Part shown: piece after piece, positions 1 through 11,106 of the stretch
How positions within the stretch are numbered: position 1 is the first letter of the stretch
Layout of the letters: every line of letters starts with the position of its first letter
Translations under genes and position numbers: made by a program
Notes under the pieces: model-generated
The model's input: the letters and a program-made list of their open reading frames with translations, nothing else
The model's database searches: none
Told to the model about the DNA's origin: nothing
DNA from: Basidiobolus meristosporus CBS 931.73
Taxonomy: Eukaryota > Basidiobolomycota > Basidiobolomycetes > Basidiobolales > Basidiobolaceae
DNA length: 64,000 nucleotides
Reading direction: 5' to 3'
NCBI GenBank assembly: GCA_002104905.1
Contig: MCFE01000293.1
Location: 37,931 to 101,930, forward strand

Positions 1-155
1 GACACCAAGGGTACATTAGGTCTCAGTAACCAGTTTGGCGCAGATGCCAGCAGAAATACCGCTACTTCCAGCGTTACGCAATGCGGAATCCCCTAGAGTA
101 GATAGCAATTACCCATTTTTTCGAACTTGAGACATCGATTTGAAAGTGTATCAAC

Positions 156-792
156 TCATTCCATCATGGTGGGGGTGGCAGGGGTCTCGGCTTCCCTCAT
201 CTCGGTATCGACCTCCTCGCTGGCACGATCTTTGGATAGTTTGGGTTGAAGGTTTACTTTGGAAAGGGTGATCTTCTTGGTTGTGTGACAGAAGTACTTC
301 ACCTCCTTCGCTTCGGAAGTTTCGGTCTTTTGCTGGGTGCTGTTGGTATTTCCTAGGTTGCCAGAAGAGCCCAGCAGTGCTTTAAATTAGTCGTACTCCA
401 CAAACGGCTGTCAGGACGGAGAAATTACCTGAGGGGCAAAACACCAACTCTGTTCCCAGAGTTTCGTCATATTGTCCTTTGAATACCATATTTCCTATCT
501 TCAGATACGGCGACTCAGTGTCCAAACCCTGTGGAATAGGTGTCATTATCCCTGGGTTGTTTGAAAAATATATAAGAAGCGAAAGCAAGATTACCATGAG
601 AGAGTATCCATCCGTCCCAGAGCTCTTTAGCATGTCAGTGGTAACCTCCGTACCCAGATCTAGCACTATATAATTGACCTAGCTCTACGTTACTTTCTCG
701 TGCTCAGAACAAAACACGATCTGTATGCTAACTTCTTCTTCGTATTCATACTCGTCGTCACTGTAGCCATTTGGTTGTTGTTCTGCGAACAT
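156..792 (-). CDS. GTF3C6: TFIIIC subunit 6 homologue (tau55/Sfc7/GTF3C6 type), four exons
   Basis: TFIIIC binds the internal promoters of tRNA genes and recruits TFIIIB for RNA polymerase III; this is its small subunit. I assembled four exons on the minus strand: 792-733, 678-595, 528-429 and 379-156. The introns are 54, 66 and 49 bp, all GT...AG, and the total is 155 codons ending in TGA. The start MFAEQQPNGYSDDEYEYEEE gives an acidic N-terminus like that of human GTF3C6. Next comes YIVLDLG, then the family signature GLDTESPYLKIGNMVFKGQY and DETLGTELVF, then KYFCHTTKKITLSK, matching the conserved KYKCHTMKKL block. An acidic tail follows. The length fits the short GTF3C6/Sfc7 form without the yeast tau55 phosphatase domain. 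An ATG-only ORF search misses it because exon 2 has no usable ATG at its start. Family assignment is strong; the exact first exon is less certain. Confidence 0.85.
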
Positions 793-2152
793 GACTTAAC
801 TGTTGAATAGGGCCTGGCACATTGATTTGGACGGCAGCAAACACCAAGTAACCTCAAAACCATGTCAAATAGCAATATCCGTGATGATTGGATATGGCAG
901 CCAAGATGTAAAATTCCGTGAAAAAAATATCTCGTGACAGAAAATTCGTACAAACTCTTGCAGACAACTCTGCTATGGTGACAAATCAACTCTTCACATA
1001 TGATGGGCTTATGGCACAAGGCCAGGAACTGGTCGGCTAGACTGCCCACGTCTAACTTTCGGCGACTGATACTTGATTTGGTGAGACGTAATCGCATCAA
1101 GAGTACGCCATCGGACAAACACGTTGATATCCAACATATAATCATTAGTTCAAAGGAAAATGCCAAAACGAACCTGATGTGGTCTAAGCTTAGAAGTTTG
1201 GCATTAGAGCTTCGCAGCCAGCTCAACGAAGGGTACAATTCTGGGGGGGGGGAGCTTGATATGTATCCACAGTGCTGGGAGATACAGTTGTATCTGTCGA
1301 TCACCTAGCCAAGGTGTTGGATCCAGCTCAATGGATGTGTGCCTAAACAAAATTTACCACCAACAGGAATCATGCCAAACCAATAAGGCGCAGTGAATTC
1401 ACAGATAGTCAAATGGAAGGTTCATTCACATGCACTAGACACTATGTTTAAGAAAATATAGATTGCTTTGTGTATTCACAACACAACCAGTTGTCGGCCA
1501 GTACTAGATTTCACTGATTGTCCCAGGGCTCATTAAATTCGACAACAGGATGGATACTTTGTTAGACAACACAGCCAAGCATATATGCTAGCATCTAGCT
1601 AAACCTGGCCAAGTTACAACCTCAAGACAGGTTTTCTATTTATGATGCAACTGCGCCAGGTCGAGCAGTTGGCTAAAACAAGAGGGTAAGCCTTATGATA
1701 TGGCAGAGAAGGTATTAGCAGAATGATCAGTGTATTTATTTATTAACAAACGGCATGCTTCAGTCATATGGAGGCCATCTCGCAAGATTCTCGGAACTCA
1801 TCAGTTTGGTGGTGCGAACTCGAGACACCCACACAAATGGGCGTCTTACCTCTCTGGCAATGGACAGAAGGCAGGGCTATTCTTGCCATAAACATAACTG
1901 ATAGTATTTATATTGATGGCGGGGGGGGAATCGTAACATGTACATATGACGCTCTACACAGGGTCGGGTAGAGTATCGCTGTGGGAATACCAAAACGAAG
2001 GATGAAAGGAACACTACATGATATTCCACATTTACGGATAATATTAAACAAAAACTATGCAACAGTCCGGGAACAGGGTATGGTCAAAGGTGTAGGATAC
2101 ATAAAAGAACAAATCTCTCCATACGAACAAGGAGCGTCAGGGTACCGAACGC
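793..2152. other. Intergenic stretch between the two recognised genes
   Basis: It contains the upstream region of the TFIIIC subunit 6 gene and the downstream region of the Sel1 gene. Open frames at 1000-1308 (+, 102 codons) and 1304-690 (-) match no family I know; the second overlaps the TFIIIC first exon out of frame. Two poly-G runs of eight or more lie near 1244 and 1920. A small hairpin, GAGCGT...ACGCTC, lies just past the Sel1 stop codon. No RNA gene was recognised. Confidence 0.4.
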
Positions 2153-3076
2153 TCACTTGATTTGGTCGTACTTCTCCTTGAATATCCAGCTATTTCCAAC
2201 CACGCCCATCCCCTGGGCATGGGCCATACGGTAATACTTGGCTGCTTTGAACCGGTCTTTCTTGACCCCATGCCCATGGAGATAGCAGAAGGCCAAGTCG
2301 TTCTGCGCGTCAGGGTCGCCAAGGTTGGCCGCAATCTCAAAGTAATAGGCAGCAGTGGCTTTGTTTTTCGACACTCCCCAGCCATTCTGGAAGCTAACTC
2401 CCAGCTCGTGAATAGCCAGTACCAGCTCCTCCCTGGCGACACACAAGTTTGTGTTTTGGGTGATATGGTTCAGGTCGAATACCGCACATTCGGCCGCCTT
2501 CTGTAGGCACTGAAACGCAACGATGGGGCTTTCCTTGCATCCCTAACCAATGGAGGTGAATAAAACGCCGTTCAACTCATGACACCCTCACTGACTTACC
2601 CAACCGTGGCGCAACGAGATGCCGTACAAAAAGAGCCCGATCGGCGAGCCCTGGCAGGCGGCCAGGCGGAACAGATGCGCGGCCTTTTCAAGCTCGTTTT
2701 TCTCATGGCATTGGATCGCCTTTTGAATGTACCGATCGGCCAGTTCTATGTTGGCTCGATGCTCCGTGTTCGTTTCGTACGGGACCCAGTTGGAGAAGTC
2801 CTCGTGCTCAGTGAGAAGGGTCTCCCCTTGCACTCCAGCAGGGTTTGACAGAATCACGGGTGGCTGTGAGGTTCGTTTGGTTGGCTCGCTTCCAACATTA
2901 GGTGCCGGCTCAGGTGTTGAGTTGAATGGCTGGCACGTAACCTTCTCTCTGGCTGCGCAAAGGTCGGCGGAGGGGTTCCGAAACAATATTGGGGGGATGC
3001 TTAAGCCGGTGTCCTTGATTTTAGCAAGCTCGCGAGGAGAGGACATTCTACGGAAAGCCTGCTTTATCTTATCCAT
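2153..3076 (-). CDS. Sel1-repeat (HCP/DSF2-like) protein, two exons
   Basis: Sel1-like repeats form helical-pair solenoids that act as protein adaptors; in fungi such proteins include DSF2- and chitin-synthase-activator-type factors. Exon 1 is 3076-2600, the intron 2599-2543 (57 bp, GTAAGT...TTAG), exon 2 2542-2153, for 288 codons ending in TGA. The splice joins RHGW to GCKESPIVAFQCLQKAAE, giving a complete Sel1 repeat where unspliced translation stops. Residues 1-110 are low-complexity and Ser/Pro-rich. The helical repeats start near residue 113 (ADRYIQKAIQCHEKN). Two clear Sel1 units follow, with GVSFQNGWGVSKNKATAAYY and FCYLHGHGVKKDRFKAAKYY. No signal peptide or membrane segment is visible. 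It lies on the same strand as the TFIIIC gene but too far away to share a transcript. The exact cellular role cannot be told from sequence. Confidence 0.8.
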
Positions 3077-3418
3077 GTGGGGAGCGGTTATAGAACGGGA
3101 GTTAGAGACTTGGACGAAAAGAGGCGAGCACTGGGTTTAGGGCGAGAGTCGCTGTCGTGAGGAAGGTCTGGGGCGGAAAGCGGGCCTGGACGGAGTTGGG
3201 TGGGTTTAAAAAGGTTCGGGCTCAAATCAGCACGGAACATGTAACAAGTCACTTGGCCACCATCCGAGAAGAGCATGATAGGGCTCAGATTCGTGTGAGG
3301 TAAAATTAGAATAAAGTTGTCCCTTTTTTAGCAACACGAGGTGATTCAGGTATGCGACAGGTACGAATCCTTGGACGAATAGCAGTGATTCGAGAGCCTC
3401 AGGCTGACTCAGGGGGTT

Positions 3419-3469
3419 GATTGCTGCACTGTGGTCAGGTATAATTAGACCACTCGCACCCCAGCAATC
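3419..3469. other. Two-storey perfect hairpin
   Basis: An 8-bp outer stem (GATTGCTG with CAGCAATC) encloses a 6-bp inner stem (GTGGTC with GACCAC) with an 11-nt loop. The interior loop between them is asymmetric (4 and 8 nt). It lies about 340 bp upstream of the Sel1 start, in the gene-like compartment. It could be a structured RNA, a regulatory inverted repeat or chance. I see no tRNA, snoRNA or snRNA consensus box around it. Confidence 0.3.
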
Positions 3470-4134
3470 CCTCTGGAGATAGGTGTGAATGGGTGTGCAC
3501 AATGACGCGATCTTCCCTGGCTTGAATCCAGGATCTGATCGGGGTTTCTTCTGATCCATGCACGATTTATCTACAGATCTCTGGTGATCGGGTGTCAGTC
3601 AGTTGGGCGATTCGAGCTAGAGGGATCGGGGTGTTGTGGGCGCAATCTTTCAGACCAAGACCGACTGCATAATCGAAAGAGTCCCGGCCGGTTTGGACAC
3701 ACCACCTCGCACTTGCTTGTTTGAGACATCCATTGGGATGGGATGGACTGGCCAACCACTGCCGCCTCGCGCGGGGATATATACCACGCATTCAGAAATC
3801 ATGGCTCTTGGGCGGGAAAGGTGGCTCTCAGAACATGGGCTAGGCTTGAGTCGACAGCAATGATCTGGCATCATCATTGCCTACATTTCCCTGCATGTCG
3901 TCGCAGGGGCGGGAGTATTGAGCGGCTCCGTGTTCCCGCAGCCCAACAACCACGCTATCGTCATCCCAGCGCGAAAGTCGCCCTCCACTATCTAGAATGT
4001 CTGCATGCAACAGAGCCATCAGAATCCTCAAACAGTGTAACGTGAGACGATTGCTACTCGCCATATCGGGGGATGTGATATATGCTTTCAAACCAATCGC
4101 CAGTTCTGGCAGCGGTGGGCGGTGGCTCGTTTGA

Positions 4135-4310
4135 CTACAACCAGCCAAATGCCAATGCAAGCCTACATATGTCGAACGGCTTCCCCTTTGCTGTGGTGAG
4201 AAAGTGCCAAGTCGCTTTATGGCAGGGCCGATGCCATACATACGTTCAGCAGTTAATGCTGTGCTCTCGTCGGGGGTGGTTTCAGTGATAACTTTGTTGC
4301 GCTCCAGCAA
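4135..4310 (-). CDS. Possible 3' exons of an unidentified gene
   Basis: On the minus strand an open frame from about 4310 reads ...ITETTPDESTALTAE and then meets a consensus donor (GTATGT). Removing 4243-4191 (53 bp, GTATGT...CACAG) joins it to PKGKPFDICRLALAFGWL and a TAG at 4137-4135. The intron size matches the five confirmed introns nearby. I do not recognise the protein and cannot trace its upstream exons with confidence. It may be coincidence; without the splice the frame runs on to about 3840. Confidence 0.2.
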
Positions 4311-5339
4311 ACCAACACCTCAAATAGCAGGGCGGCCTCTCCCGATTTGGAATGGTGCTCAAGGGCGGCACACAGTGGGACAGTCGGTTGCAAGATCGTG
4401 TCGCGAGGAGAATCGGTGGAATATTCACTGCATACCTCACCGGCTTATCTTCGATGTGTAACCAGCCCCCCGGCTTAGGGCAGACACATTTGTTCCAAGG
4501 GGATGGATTGCTGGGTGGTCAGCAGGCTGTTGATCCAAAGTGTGTTTCGTGTTTATAGAATGTCCGAAATCATGCGGTTTCACATTAATTGGCCATCGGC
4601 GATGTCTTACAAATGGGCCTGTCCAAGCGGTGAATTTTGGTTATTACTCTGGCATCCAGTCACAAATCATCTCTGCCATTTACATGCATTAGCCAAATTA
4701 GTAAGGCTAGATGAGTTCGCACATCAGCTCATCGTTATCCTGTAGATTACACACCAATCTTCCAAAAATGGGCGTGAAGTGCATATACTGTAGCAAGTGG
4801 TTTGTTCTGCACTTAATTACTCGCATGTGGTGATATTTCATTCAGCTGTCTAACCAACTGCCTGATCCTTCATAAGTTCAAGATTGAGAAATAGCACCTG
4901 AGCTCCGCGGATCTATGATCCACACTGTTGCCCAAGCCTATAGCCCAATGAGTATCTTTACAATGCATCCTTCTCTTCCGTGTCAACAGATCCTATCCAG
5001 TGCGTTTGGACCCACTGAATGTATGTTGCTTGATCAGACTCTACTCTTTTGGAGATTAATGCCCAGCTATATTCTGGCTGTTTCCATACGTTTTTCAACC
5101 CTCGCATCTGCTGAACCCTGTGTTTGCTTGTGACATTTGAGATTGCATGTGGTCGGGTTTTGGCCTTACACCTTCTGATTTCATATTTAGCTATTGATAT
5201 GTCCTTTGGAAGGTTCCCTAAAAAACAACTCCCATACTGACTGCGCGGAATTATCCCACACAACTGGAGCGTCCAAGATCTTTTTCAACCTAGGAATGCA
5301 GCATTCTCACATATAGTCAATGATTTCTATGCTGATACA
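4311..5339. other. Transition from gene-like to AT-rich repeat DNA, nothing recognised
   Basis: Composition shifts from roughly balanced with frequent CpG to AT-rich with sparse CpG at about 4.5-4.7 kb. Short open frames exist on both strands, for example 5263-4958 (-), but none shows a recognisable domain. I see no complete element here. Confidence 0.4.
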
Positions 5340-5710
5340 AGATAGTTATACCAGATATTAAGCTATTTTACTGCCAAGTGCACTTGTACCTTCTTTTATA
5401 GTGAAAATGTTCACAACGTTCTGTCAGCAATCCAACAGGCATGAGTATAAAGATGATAATTATACTCTTGCATGGCCTTAGCAAGCCAAGCACATTGAGT
5501 GTGCTCAACAAGGTTCCATGAGCAATTGTGTGAAGTTTAGGGAGCTTTGTACAACTTGAAATTTCTTCATATTCTTGAGACCAGGTACTTTTGCACAATA
5601 TACTATGTAATGCCTAACAAGAAATTTGGACAAAAGTATCTTTAGATTTTTAGTCTATCATCCTAGTGACTAAGCTAAATGATTATTAAGGTGTAACTGC
5701 TAAACCTACT
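5340..5710 (-). repeat. Decayed Ty1/copia LTR relic
   Basis: Read on the minus strand, the segment follows the CopA/CopC LTR in order. It has a TTAGTCACT block, then CCAAATTTCTTGTTAGG, then CAAGTTGTACAAAG and the CCATGCAAGAGTATAA promoter-like block. It is heavily diverged. The ends are approximate and no TSD was found. Confidence 0.5.
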
Positions 5711-5925
5711 GCAGGGGCTTACATATATGCTCATGAAGTCTTCCTGAGCTCACTATGTTGTGAATCAACATTCAAGAAAATCACAATGTCATCCCAAAAA
5801 CTACAAGGATCAAATTTACTAAAAGTCACGCCTTGCCCTTCAATATCTGATCCTGTAGACTTGAACATAAGATCATCCAGCTTATATCTTGTCTTTTATC
5901 AAATGGCTACTATACTGATGCTATC

Positions 5926-6258
5926 TGCTGTAGAAATTTGTAATTACACCTAAATATTCACCTAGCTTAGCCACCTAGATCATTACCTACAAATCCTATA
6001 GAATTCTGACCAAATTCCATGCCAGGATATACCTGGAATAAATCCACCTAATAATCTGTTATCCAGAATATGAGATTTCTCAAAGCTGTCCAAGCTATTC
6101 TAAGCTCTGCACACATGCTTTTGAGATCTTGCTCAACATATCCTATATGTTTGTTTTGCCAAGGTTGTGTAAAACTCCAAGTACTACTTATATATGCAAT
6201 ATATCATCAAGTGGAGACCACATGATAGGCTTGTTTTTCCAATCACTTCCTACCTCTG
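5926..6258 (+). repeat. Decayed CopA-like LTR without partner
   Basis: It begins TGCTGTAGAAATTTGTAATT and keeps the block order of the intact CopA LTR at 6770-7119: TTCACCTAG, GATCATTACC, CTCTGCACACATG and AAATCATCAAGTG equivalents. The 3' end is diverged. It abuts DT1 sequence at about 6259, so it probably inserted into the DT1 ORF1 leader region. Confidence 0.6.
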
Positions 6259-6399
6259 TATGTTGTGCCACAGCTTTATTTATAATGCTTACTGTGGTGG
6301 GTCATCAATAAATCTTACATTCATGCAGGGAAGATGACTCAAATACAAGACTGTCTTAAACTCACATTAGTATTGACAAAATTGATGATAAGGCGCTAC

Positions 6400-6720
6400 C
6401 CCTAAGAAAAAACATCAAGAAAATGCCAGCCAAATACCATCAGAAAAATAGCTGAATTCCAAGTTTCTCAGAATTGACAACTCCCAATATCTCTGTTGTT
6501 AGCCAGTTGGCAGGTAAGCAAACTTATTCTCCAGGAGGAGACTAGGCCAACTAGCTTCCAAAACAAATTTGGTAATTAGCTGCCCATTACTTCCATCAAA
6601 AAATGCATTTGAAGATTTGAACCAAAAACACCAGCTGAATACCAGTAAAATACCATTGGTATACCAGCTGAATACCAGCTGAAAATCAGAGGAATTCTAA
6701 GTTTGCAATTTTTCATAGGG
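6400..6720. mobile_element. 321-bp MITE, DT1-related, TSD TAC
   Basis: The left end reads CCCTAAGAAAAA and the right end TTTTTCATAGGG, matching the DT1 terminal sequence. TAC sits directly outside both ends (6397-6399 and 6721-6723). The interior has no coding capacity. It carries several copies of ACCAGCTGAATACCAG-type units around 6630-6690, which look like subterminal transposase-binding repeats. It is probably mobilised in trans by DT1. Confidence 0.8.
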
Positions 6721-6769
6721 TACACTTCCAGCTAAAATCATTCTAGGATGCAACTCACCATGTACTTGG

Positions 6770-7119
6770 TGTTGTAAAAATTTGTAATTCCACCTAAATA
6801 TTCACCTAACTTAGTCACTTAGATCATTGCCCTCAAATCCTAGAGAATACTGATCAAATTCCTTGTCGGGATTTACTTAGAATATTTTCACCAAAATACC
6901 AGGTACCCAGAACATGAAAATTTGCAAAGTTGTCCAAACAGCCCCAAACTTTGCACACATGTTCTTGGGACCTTCCTTAACCTATTCTATGTGTTTGTTA
7001 TGCCAAGACCATGTAAAAAATTTAAATACTACTTTTACATTCAATAAATCATCAAGTGAAAACCACATAATCTACTAGTCCTCCCAATCACTTCCAATAT
7101 CTCCAAGACTCTTACAACA
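6770..7119 (+). repeat. CopA-1 5' LTR
   Basis: 350 bp, beginning TGTTGTAAAAATTTG and ending CTTACAACA. A TTTAAATACT block resembling a TATA region and an AATAAATC block near 7044 are the likely promoter and polyadenylation signals. Confidence 0.9.
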
Positions 7120-7132
7120 GGTAATGAGCCCC
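7120..7132 (+). promoter_or_regulatory. Primer-binding site for a half initiator-tRNA-Met (CopA-1)
   Basis: GGTAATGAGCCCC directly follows the LTR. It is one base off GGTTATGAGCCC, the reverse complement of the initiator tRNA-Met anticodon arm GGGCUCAUAACC; the CopA-2 copy at 61496 matches fully. Copia-type elements are known to prime with a cleaved initiator tRNA. The ATG inside it (7124) also opens gag. Confidence 0.7.
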
Positions 7133-7744
7133 AAGCTGTCACTCTCTGCAATGTCTACTACTGCTATTATTGGAATTTTTCCCTCTGCTGAAAAGTTGGA
7201 TGGATCTAACTACCAAGTGTGGAAGTTGAAGATGAAGATGCTGCTAAAAGTAAGAGGCCTTTGGGATATTGTCATGGGTGAAGAATGCCCTTGTAAAAAT
7301 GTGGGAGAGGAAGCCTTAAAGTACCAGAAGAAAGAACAAAGTGCCTTTAACTGCATTTGCCTTAATGTCAAGGACAAATTGCTAAATCAATGCTCAAGAG
7401 CAAAAATGGCAAAGAATGCCTGGAAGGCATTAGAAGACACCTACCAGTCATGTTCAGCTGCTAAGAAAGTGTATCTGAGACAAAAATTCTTTACTACAAA
7501 GATGCTGCCAGGAGAAGAAATGAAAAATCTAATTAAAAGAATTACCCTGCTGGTAGATGAGATGGAATCGGTGGGCATACAAACTACTGATGAGGATGTG
7601 ATAGTTACCATCCTGAATAGCCTGACAGACAAGTTTCAGCATCTTGTATCAGCCCTAGAGTCCAGAACTGAAGATTTGACCTTAAATTACGTATATGGAA
7701 GGCTCCTGGATGAAGAATTAAGAAATTCAAGCACCAATAAGTAG
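7124..7744 (+). pseudogene. CopA-1 Gag N-terminal part, ended by a nonsense mutation
   Basis: 206 codons starting MSPKLSLSAMSTT. It contains the copia Gag (UBN2/DUF4219-like) features KLDGSNYQVWKLKMKMLL, LWDIVMG, a KNAWKALEDTY block and LLDEELR. It stops at TAG 7742-7744 where CopA-2 has AAG (Lys). This is a point change within a longer polyprotein, not the true end of Gag: the CX2CX4HX4C zinc knuckle (CNYCKRKGHTLDRC, 7826-7867) lies downstream. The second Met, 9 residues on, is an alternative start. Confidence 0.85.
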
Positions 7745-10700
7745 GAAGAAGAAAATGCTTTAATAAGTAATGATAACCAACAAAGGAGGTACCCAAGACC
7801 CTACAAAGGCACCAGCAACCTGTTTTGCAACTACTGCAAAAGGAAAGGACACACATTAGACCGGTGCTTCAAAAAGAAAGATAGTCAGCAGAAAAAGCCT
7901 GAATATGGAAATGCTGCAACAGCTGAAGATAGGCTATTCATATCTGCACTAAGTATGACCACAAACAAGGATTCTCAGATGTGGTATATTGACTCTGGAG
8001 CATCTCAACACTTTACACACCAAAAAGAACTTTTTACCCAATATCAAGAAATTCCAATTAAGAAGGATTTCATGGTTGACAATAGAACACTTGATGCAGT
8101 GGGAGAAGGAACTATCTAAGTAAGCCTAAGCAGCAGTGAAGGAAGCCATACACTGACCTTCAAAGAAGTACTCTACGTACCAGAAATAGCCAAGAACCTA
8201 CTATCTGTAAGCAAGCTCACTGCAGAAGGACTCAGTTTCAGCTTTGACCATTCTGGATGCAAGATTACTGATCAAAATGGTGCCCATATTGCTTTGCGTA
8301 TCAGAGATCAGAACCTATACAAGTTGACTTATATTCCATCATATTTGGAAGCCAATATAAGTAACTTAAATGAAGAAACACCAATGATTTGGCACAGGAG
8401 ATTTGGGCACATCAACTCTGATTATTTGTGCAAAATGATCAAAGATCAGCTAATTTCTGGAGTAAAAATTGATCCCCCAGCTAATTTGGAGCACTGTGAA
8501 GCCTGCATATATGGGAAACAAGCCAGACAACTGTTCAAGAGTGCTGAATTGATCAAAACTAAGAAAAAATTGGATCTAACTCACTCAGATCTGTGTGGAC
8601 CTATGCAAAACTTATCATTAGGTTGGATGAAGTATTTGATCACATTTATTGATGATTATACAAGATACACATGTGTCTACTTCATGGAGAGAAAGGAAGA
8701 AGCTCTTACTAAGCTTAGGGAGTTTAAAGCCATGGTGGAGAGAGAAACTGGTGAACAAATCAAGAAAATATGCTCTGACAATGATGGAGAATAAATATCA
8801 AAACTCTTCATCCACCTCTGCAAAATTCATGGGATAAAGCAAGAGACTACTGTACCATACTCCCCACAGCAAAATGGAGTAGCAGAATGTGCTAGCAGAT
8901 CAATAATTGATATGGCAAGATCTATGATCCATGATCAAATATTATCCTATGATTTTTGGGTGGAATCAGTTGCCACTGCTGTATATCTTAAAAATAGGAG
9001 TTAAAACAGAATACTTTGTGGTTCTACTCCATTTGAAGCATGGTAGGGATACAGACCAAGTGCAGAGCATCTAAGAATATTTGGGTGTACAACATATGCT
9101 AAGAAACTGCCAGGAAATAAGTCAAAATTTGAGCCAAAAAGTGTAAAATGCATATTTTTGGGCTACTGCAATGAGAGTAAAGCATACAGACTCTACAATA
9201 CCAAAGCAAAGAAGCTAATCAAGTCCAGGTATGTGCTGTTTGATGAAAATTCAAAATTTTCCCAAAAAATGACATCTGATGATGGCAAAAATCTGATCTC
9301 AAATCCACCAATTGTCAGGATTGAATCAGTGCAAAACAATGAGAATTTTTTCACTCCAGAGGACTCTACAACCATGGTTCAGCCAAAATCAGTGCCCAGG
9401 AATATCCCAGAAGTGATCATTCCTGTATCAAATGCCTGGAGATCCAGTTGGACAAGAAATAGCCCATATTACTATATCAATGTGGGCACAAACTTAGCCT
9501 ATGCCTATTCAGTCCATATCAATGAACCCCAGATTGTAAAAGAGGCCCTAAATAGCCCTCAGACAAAGTTTTGGAGATCTGCAATGACTGAGGAATATCA
9601 GGCCCTGATGGATAATCAAACTTGGGACTTGGTCAAATTACCAATCAACCAAAAATCAATTGGATGCAGATGGGTCTTCAAGACAAAATACAAGGTTGAT
9701 GGTACAACTGAAAGATACAAAGCAAGACTTGTGGCCCATGGATACTCTCAAACACAAGGACTTGACTATACTGAGACCTATGCACCAGTAGCCAAGTTTA
9801 ATTCCATCAGATTAATATTGGCTATTGCAGCCTAATATAAGTTTTTTATTCATCAAATGGATGTAAAAGCTGCATTTTTGAATGAAGAACTTGATGAGCA
9901 CGTGTATATGAACCAGCCTGATGGGTGTGTTGATCAAGATAACCCCCATTTGGTCTGCAAGCTTAAAAAGTTGCTATATGGTCTCAAACAATCACCAAGA
10001 GCCTGGAATTGCAAGATAGACTCTTATTTGGAATCTTTGAGTTTCAAAAGGAGCAATGCTGACTATAGTATAAACTATAAGCCAGATAGAGCAAGTCCAG
10101 TTCTATTAGCTCTATATGTGGATGATCTTATTATAGCCACCAATAACCTAGCAACATTGGAAGAGACTAAATACAGCCTATCTAAGGAGTTCAAGATGTC
10201 CAATCCAGGGGAACTCAGTTATTACTTAGGGATTAAGTTCTCCATAGACAGAAGTACCTAGACTATTACCCTAAGCCAATCCAAGTATATTCAAGATATA
10301 CTAAAGAAGTACCAAATGGAATGCTGTAAACTGGCAGCTACCCCAATGGAGACAAACCTTAACTTGGTCAAAACTCAACCAAATCAAGAAAGCTTGGTGT
10401 CATCTGAAAGCCCTGACTTTCCCTATCAATCTATGGTTGGCAGTCTAATGTATATCATGCTTGGAACATGTCCAGATATCTCATATTCAGTGGGAGTTGT
10501 CAGCCAACATAATCAGAACTATGGATCTGATCATAATGCAGCAGTTAAGCGGATTTTTAGATACCTAAAAGGAACTGCTGATGTCTGCTTAAGATACACT
10601 TATAAGAATTCAGAACAAGATCTTGTTAGATACTCTGACGCTGATTGGGGGCAAAATTTGGAAGACCAAAGATCTACCACAGGATACACCTTTATTTACT

Positions 10701-11095
10701 GCAAAGGAGCAATTTCATGGAATTCAAGAAAAGCAAACAACTGTAGCACATTGTACCACAGAGGCAGAGTATATGGCAGCCTGTGAAGCTACAAAAGAAG
10801 CAATGTGGCTAAGAAAGCTTTTTACAGATTTAGGCCTATGTCAAAAAACGCCTATTACTTTATTTCAAGATAATTAAGGTGTATACAATTGGGTAGAAAT
10901 CCAACTTTTCATGCTAAAACCAAGCACATAGATATTAGACATCATTTCATACATGAAGCTATAGAGAATAACTTAGTTTGCTTAGCTTACTGTCCTACAG
11001 ATGAAATGATTGCTGACATATTTACCAAACCATTAGCTAGAGACAAGTTTGAATATCTTAGGCCAAAATTAGGACTAGTCAGTATGAGCATTTAG
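7745..11095 (+). pseudogene. CopA-1 Pol remainder: protease, integrase, RT, RNase H
   Basis: In order: zinc knuckle (7826-7867), aspartic protease (DSGASQHF near 7990), GAG-pre-integrase (WHRRFGHIN near 8391), integrase core (DLCGP, DDYTRY, CSDNDGE), RT ([19 protein letters not shown] near 10111) and RNase H (DADWG; TEAEYMAACEATKEAMWLRK). Compared with CopA-2 it has one added T near 8035, nonsense changes near 8117, 9003 and 9046, a frame break near 8793 and more stops at about 9832, 10259 and 10875. It cannot make a functional polyprotein. The last frame ends at 11095, just before a purine tract (GAGTGGGAG) that serves as polypurine tract next to the 3' LTR. Confidence 0.88.
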
Positions 11096-11106
11096 CTGAG
11101 TGGGAG

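Noticed and set aside
690-1304. 204-codon minus-strand frame over the TFIIIC first exon
   Set aside because: It reads exon 1 in the wrong frame (MATVTTSMNTKKK) while the alternative frame gives the acidic start expected of the family; the upstream part has no domain.
1000-1308. 102-codon plus-strand frame
   Set aside because: No family match, no codon pattern or splice context that would set it apart from chance at this base composition; left as part of the intergenic entry.
1240-1930. Two runs of eight or more G
   Set aside because: Isolated homopolymers without spacing expected for a G-quadruplex cluster; possibly sequencing artefacts.
2162-3140. Plus-strand frames over the Sel1 gene
   Set aside because: Shadows of the spliced minus-strand gene, whose repeats are clearly coding.
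3508-3545. CTGGCTTGAATCCAG, resembling a tRNA T-arm
   Set aside because: No matching acceptor, D-arm or anticodon arm at the right distance on either strand.
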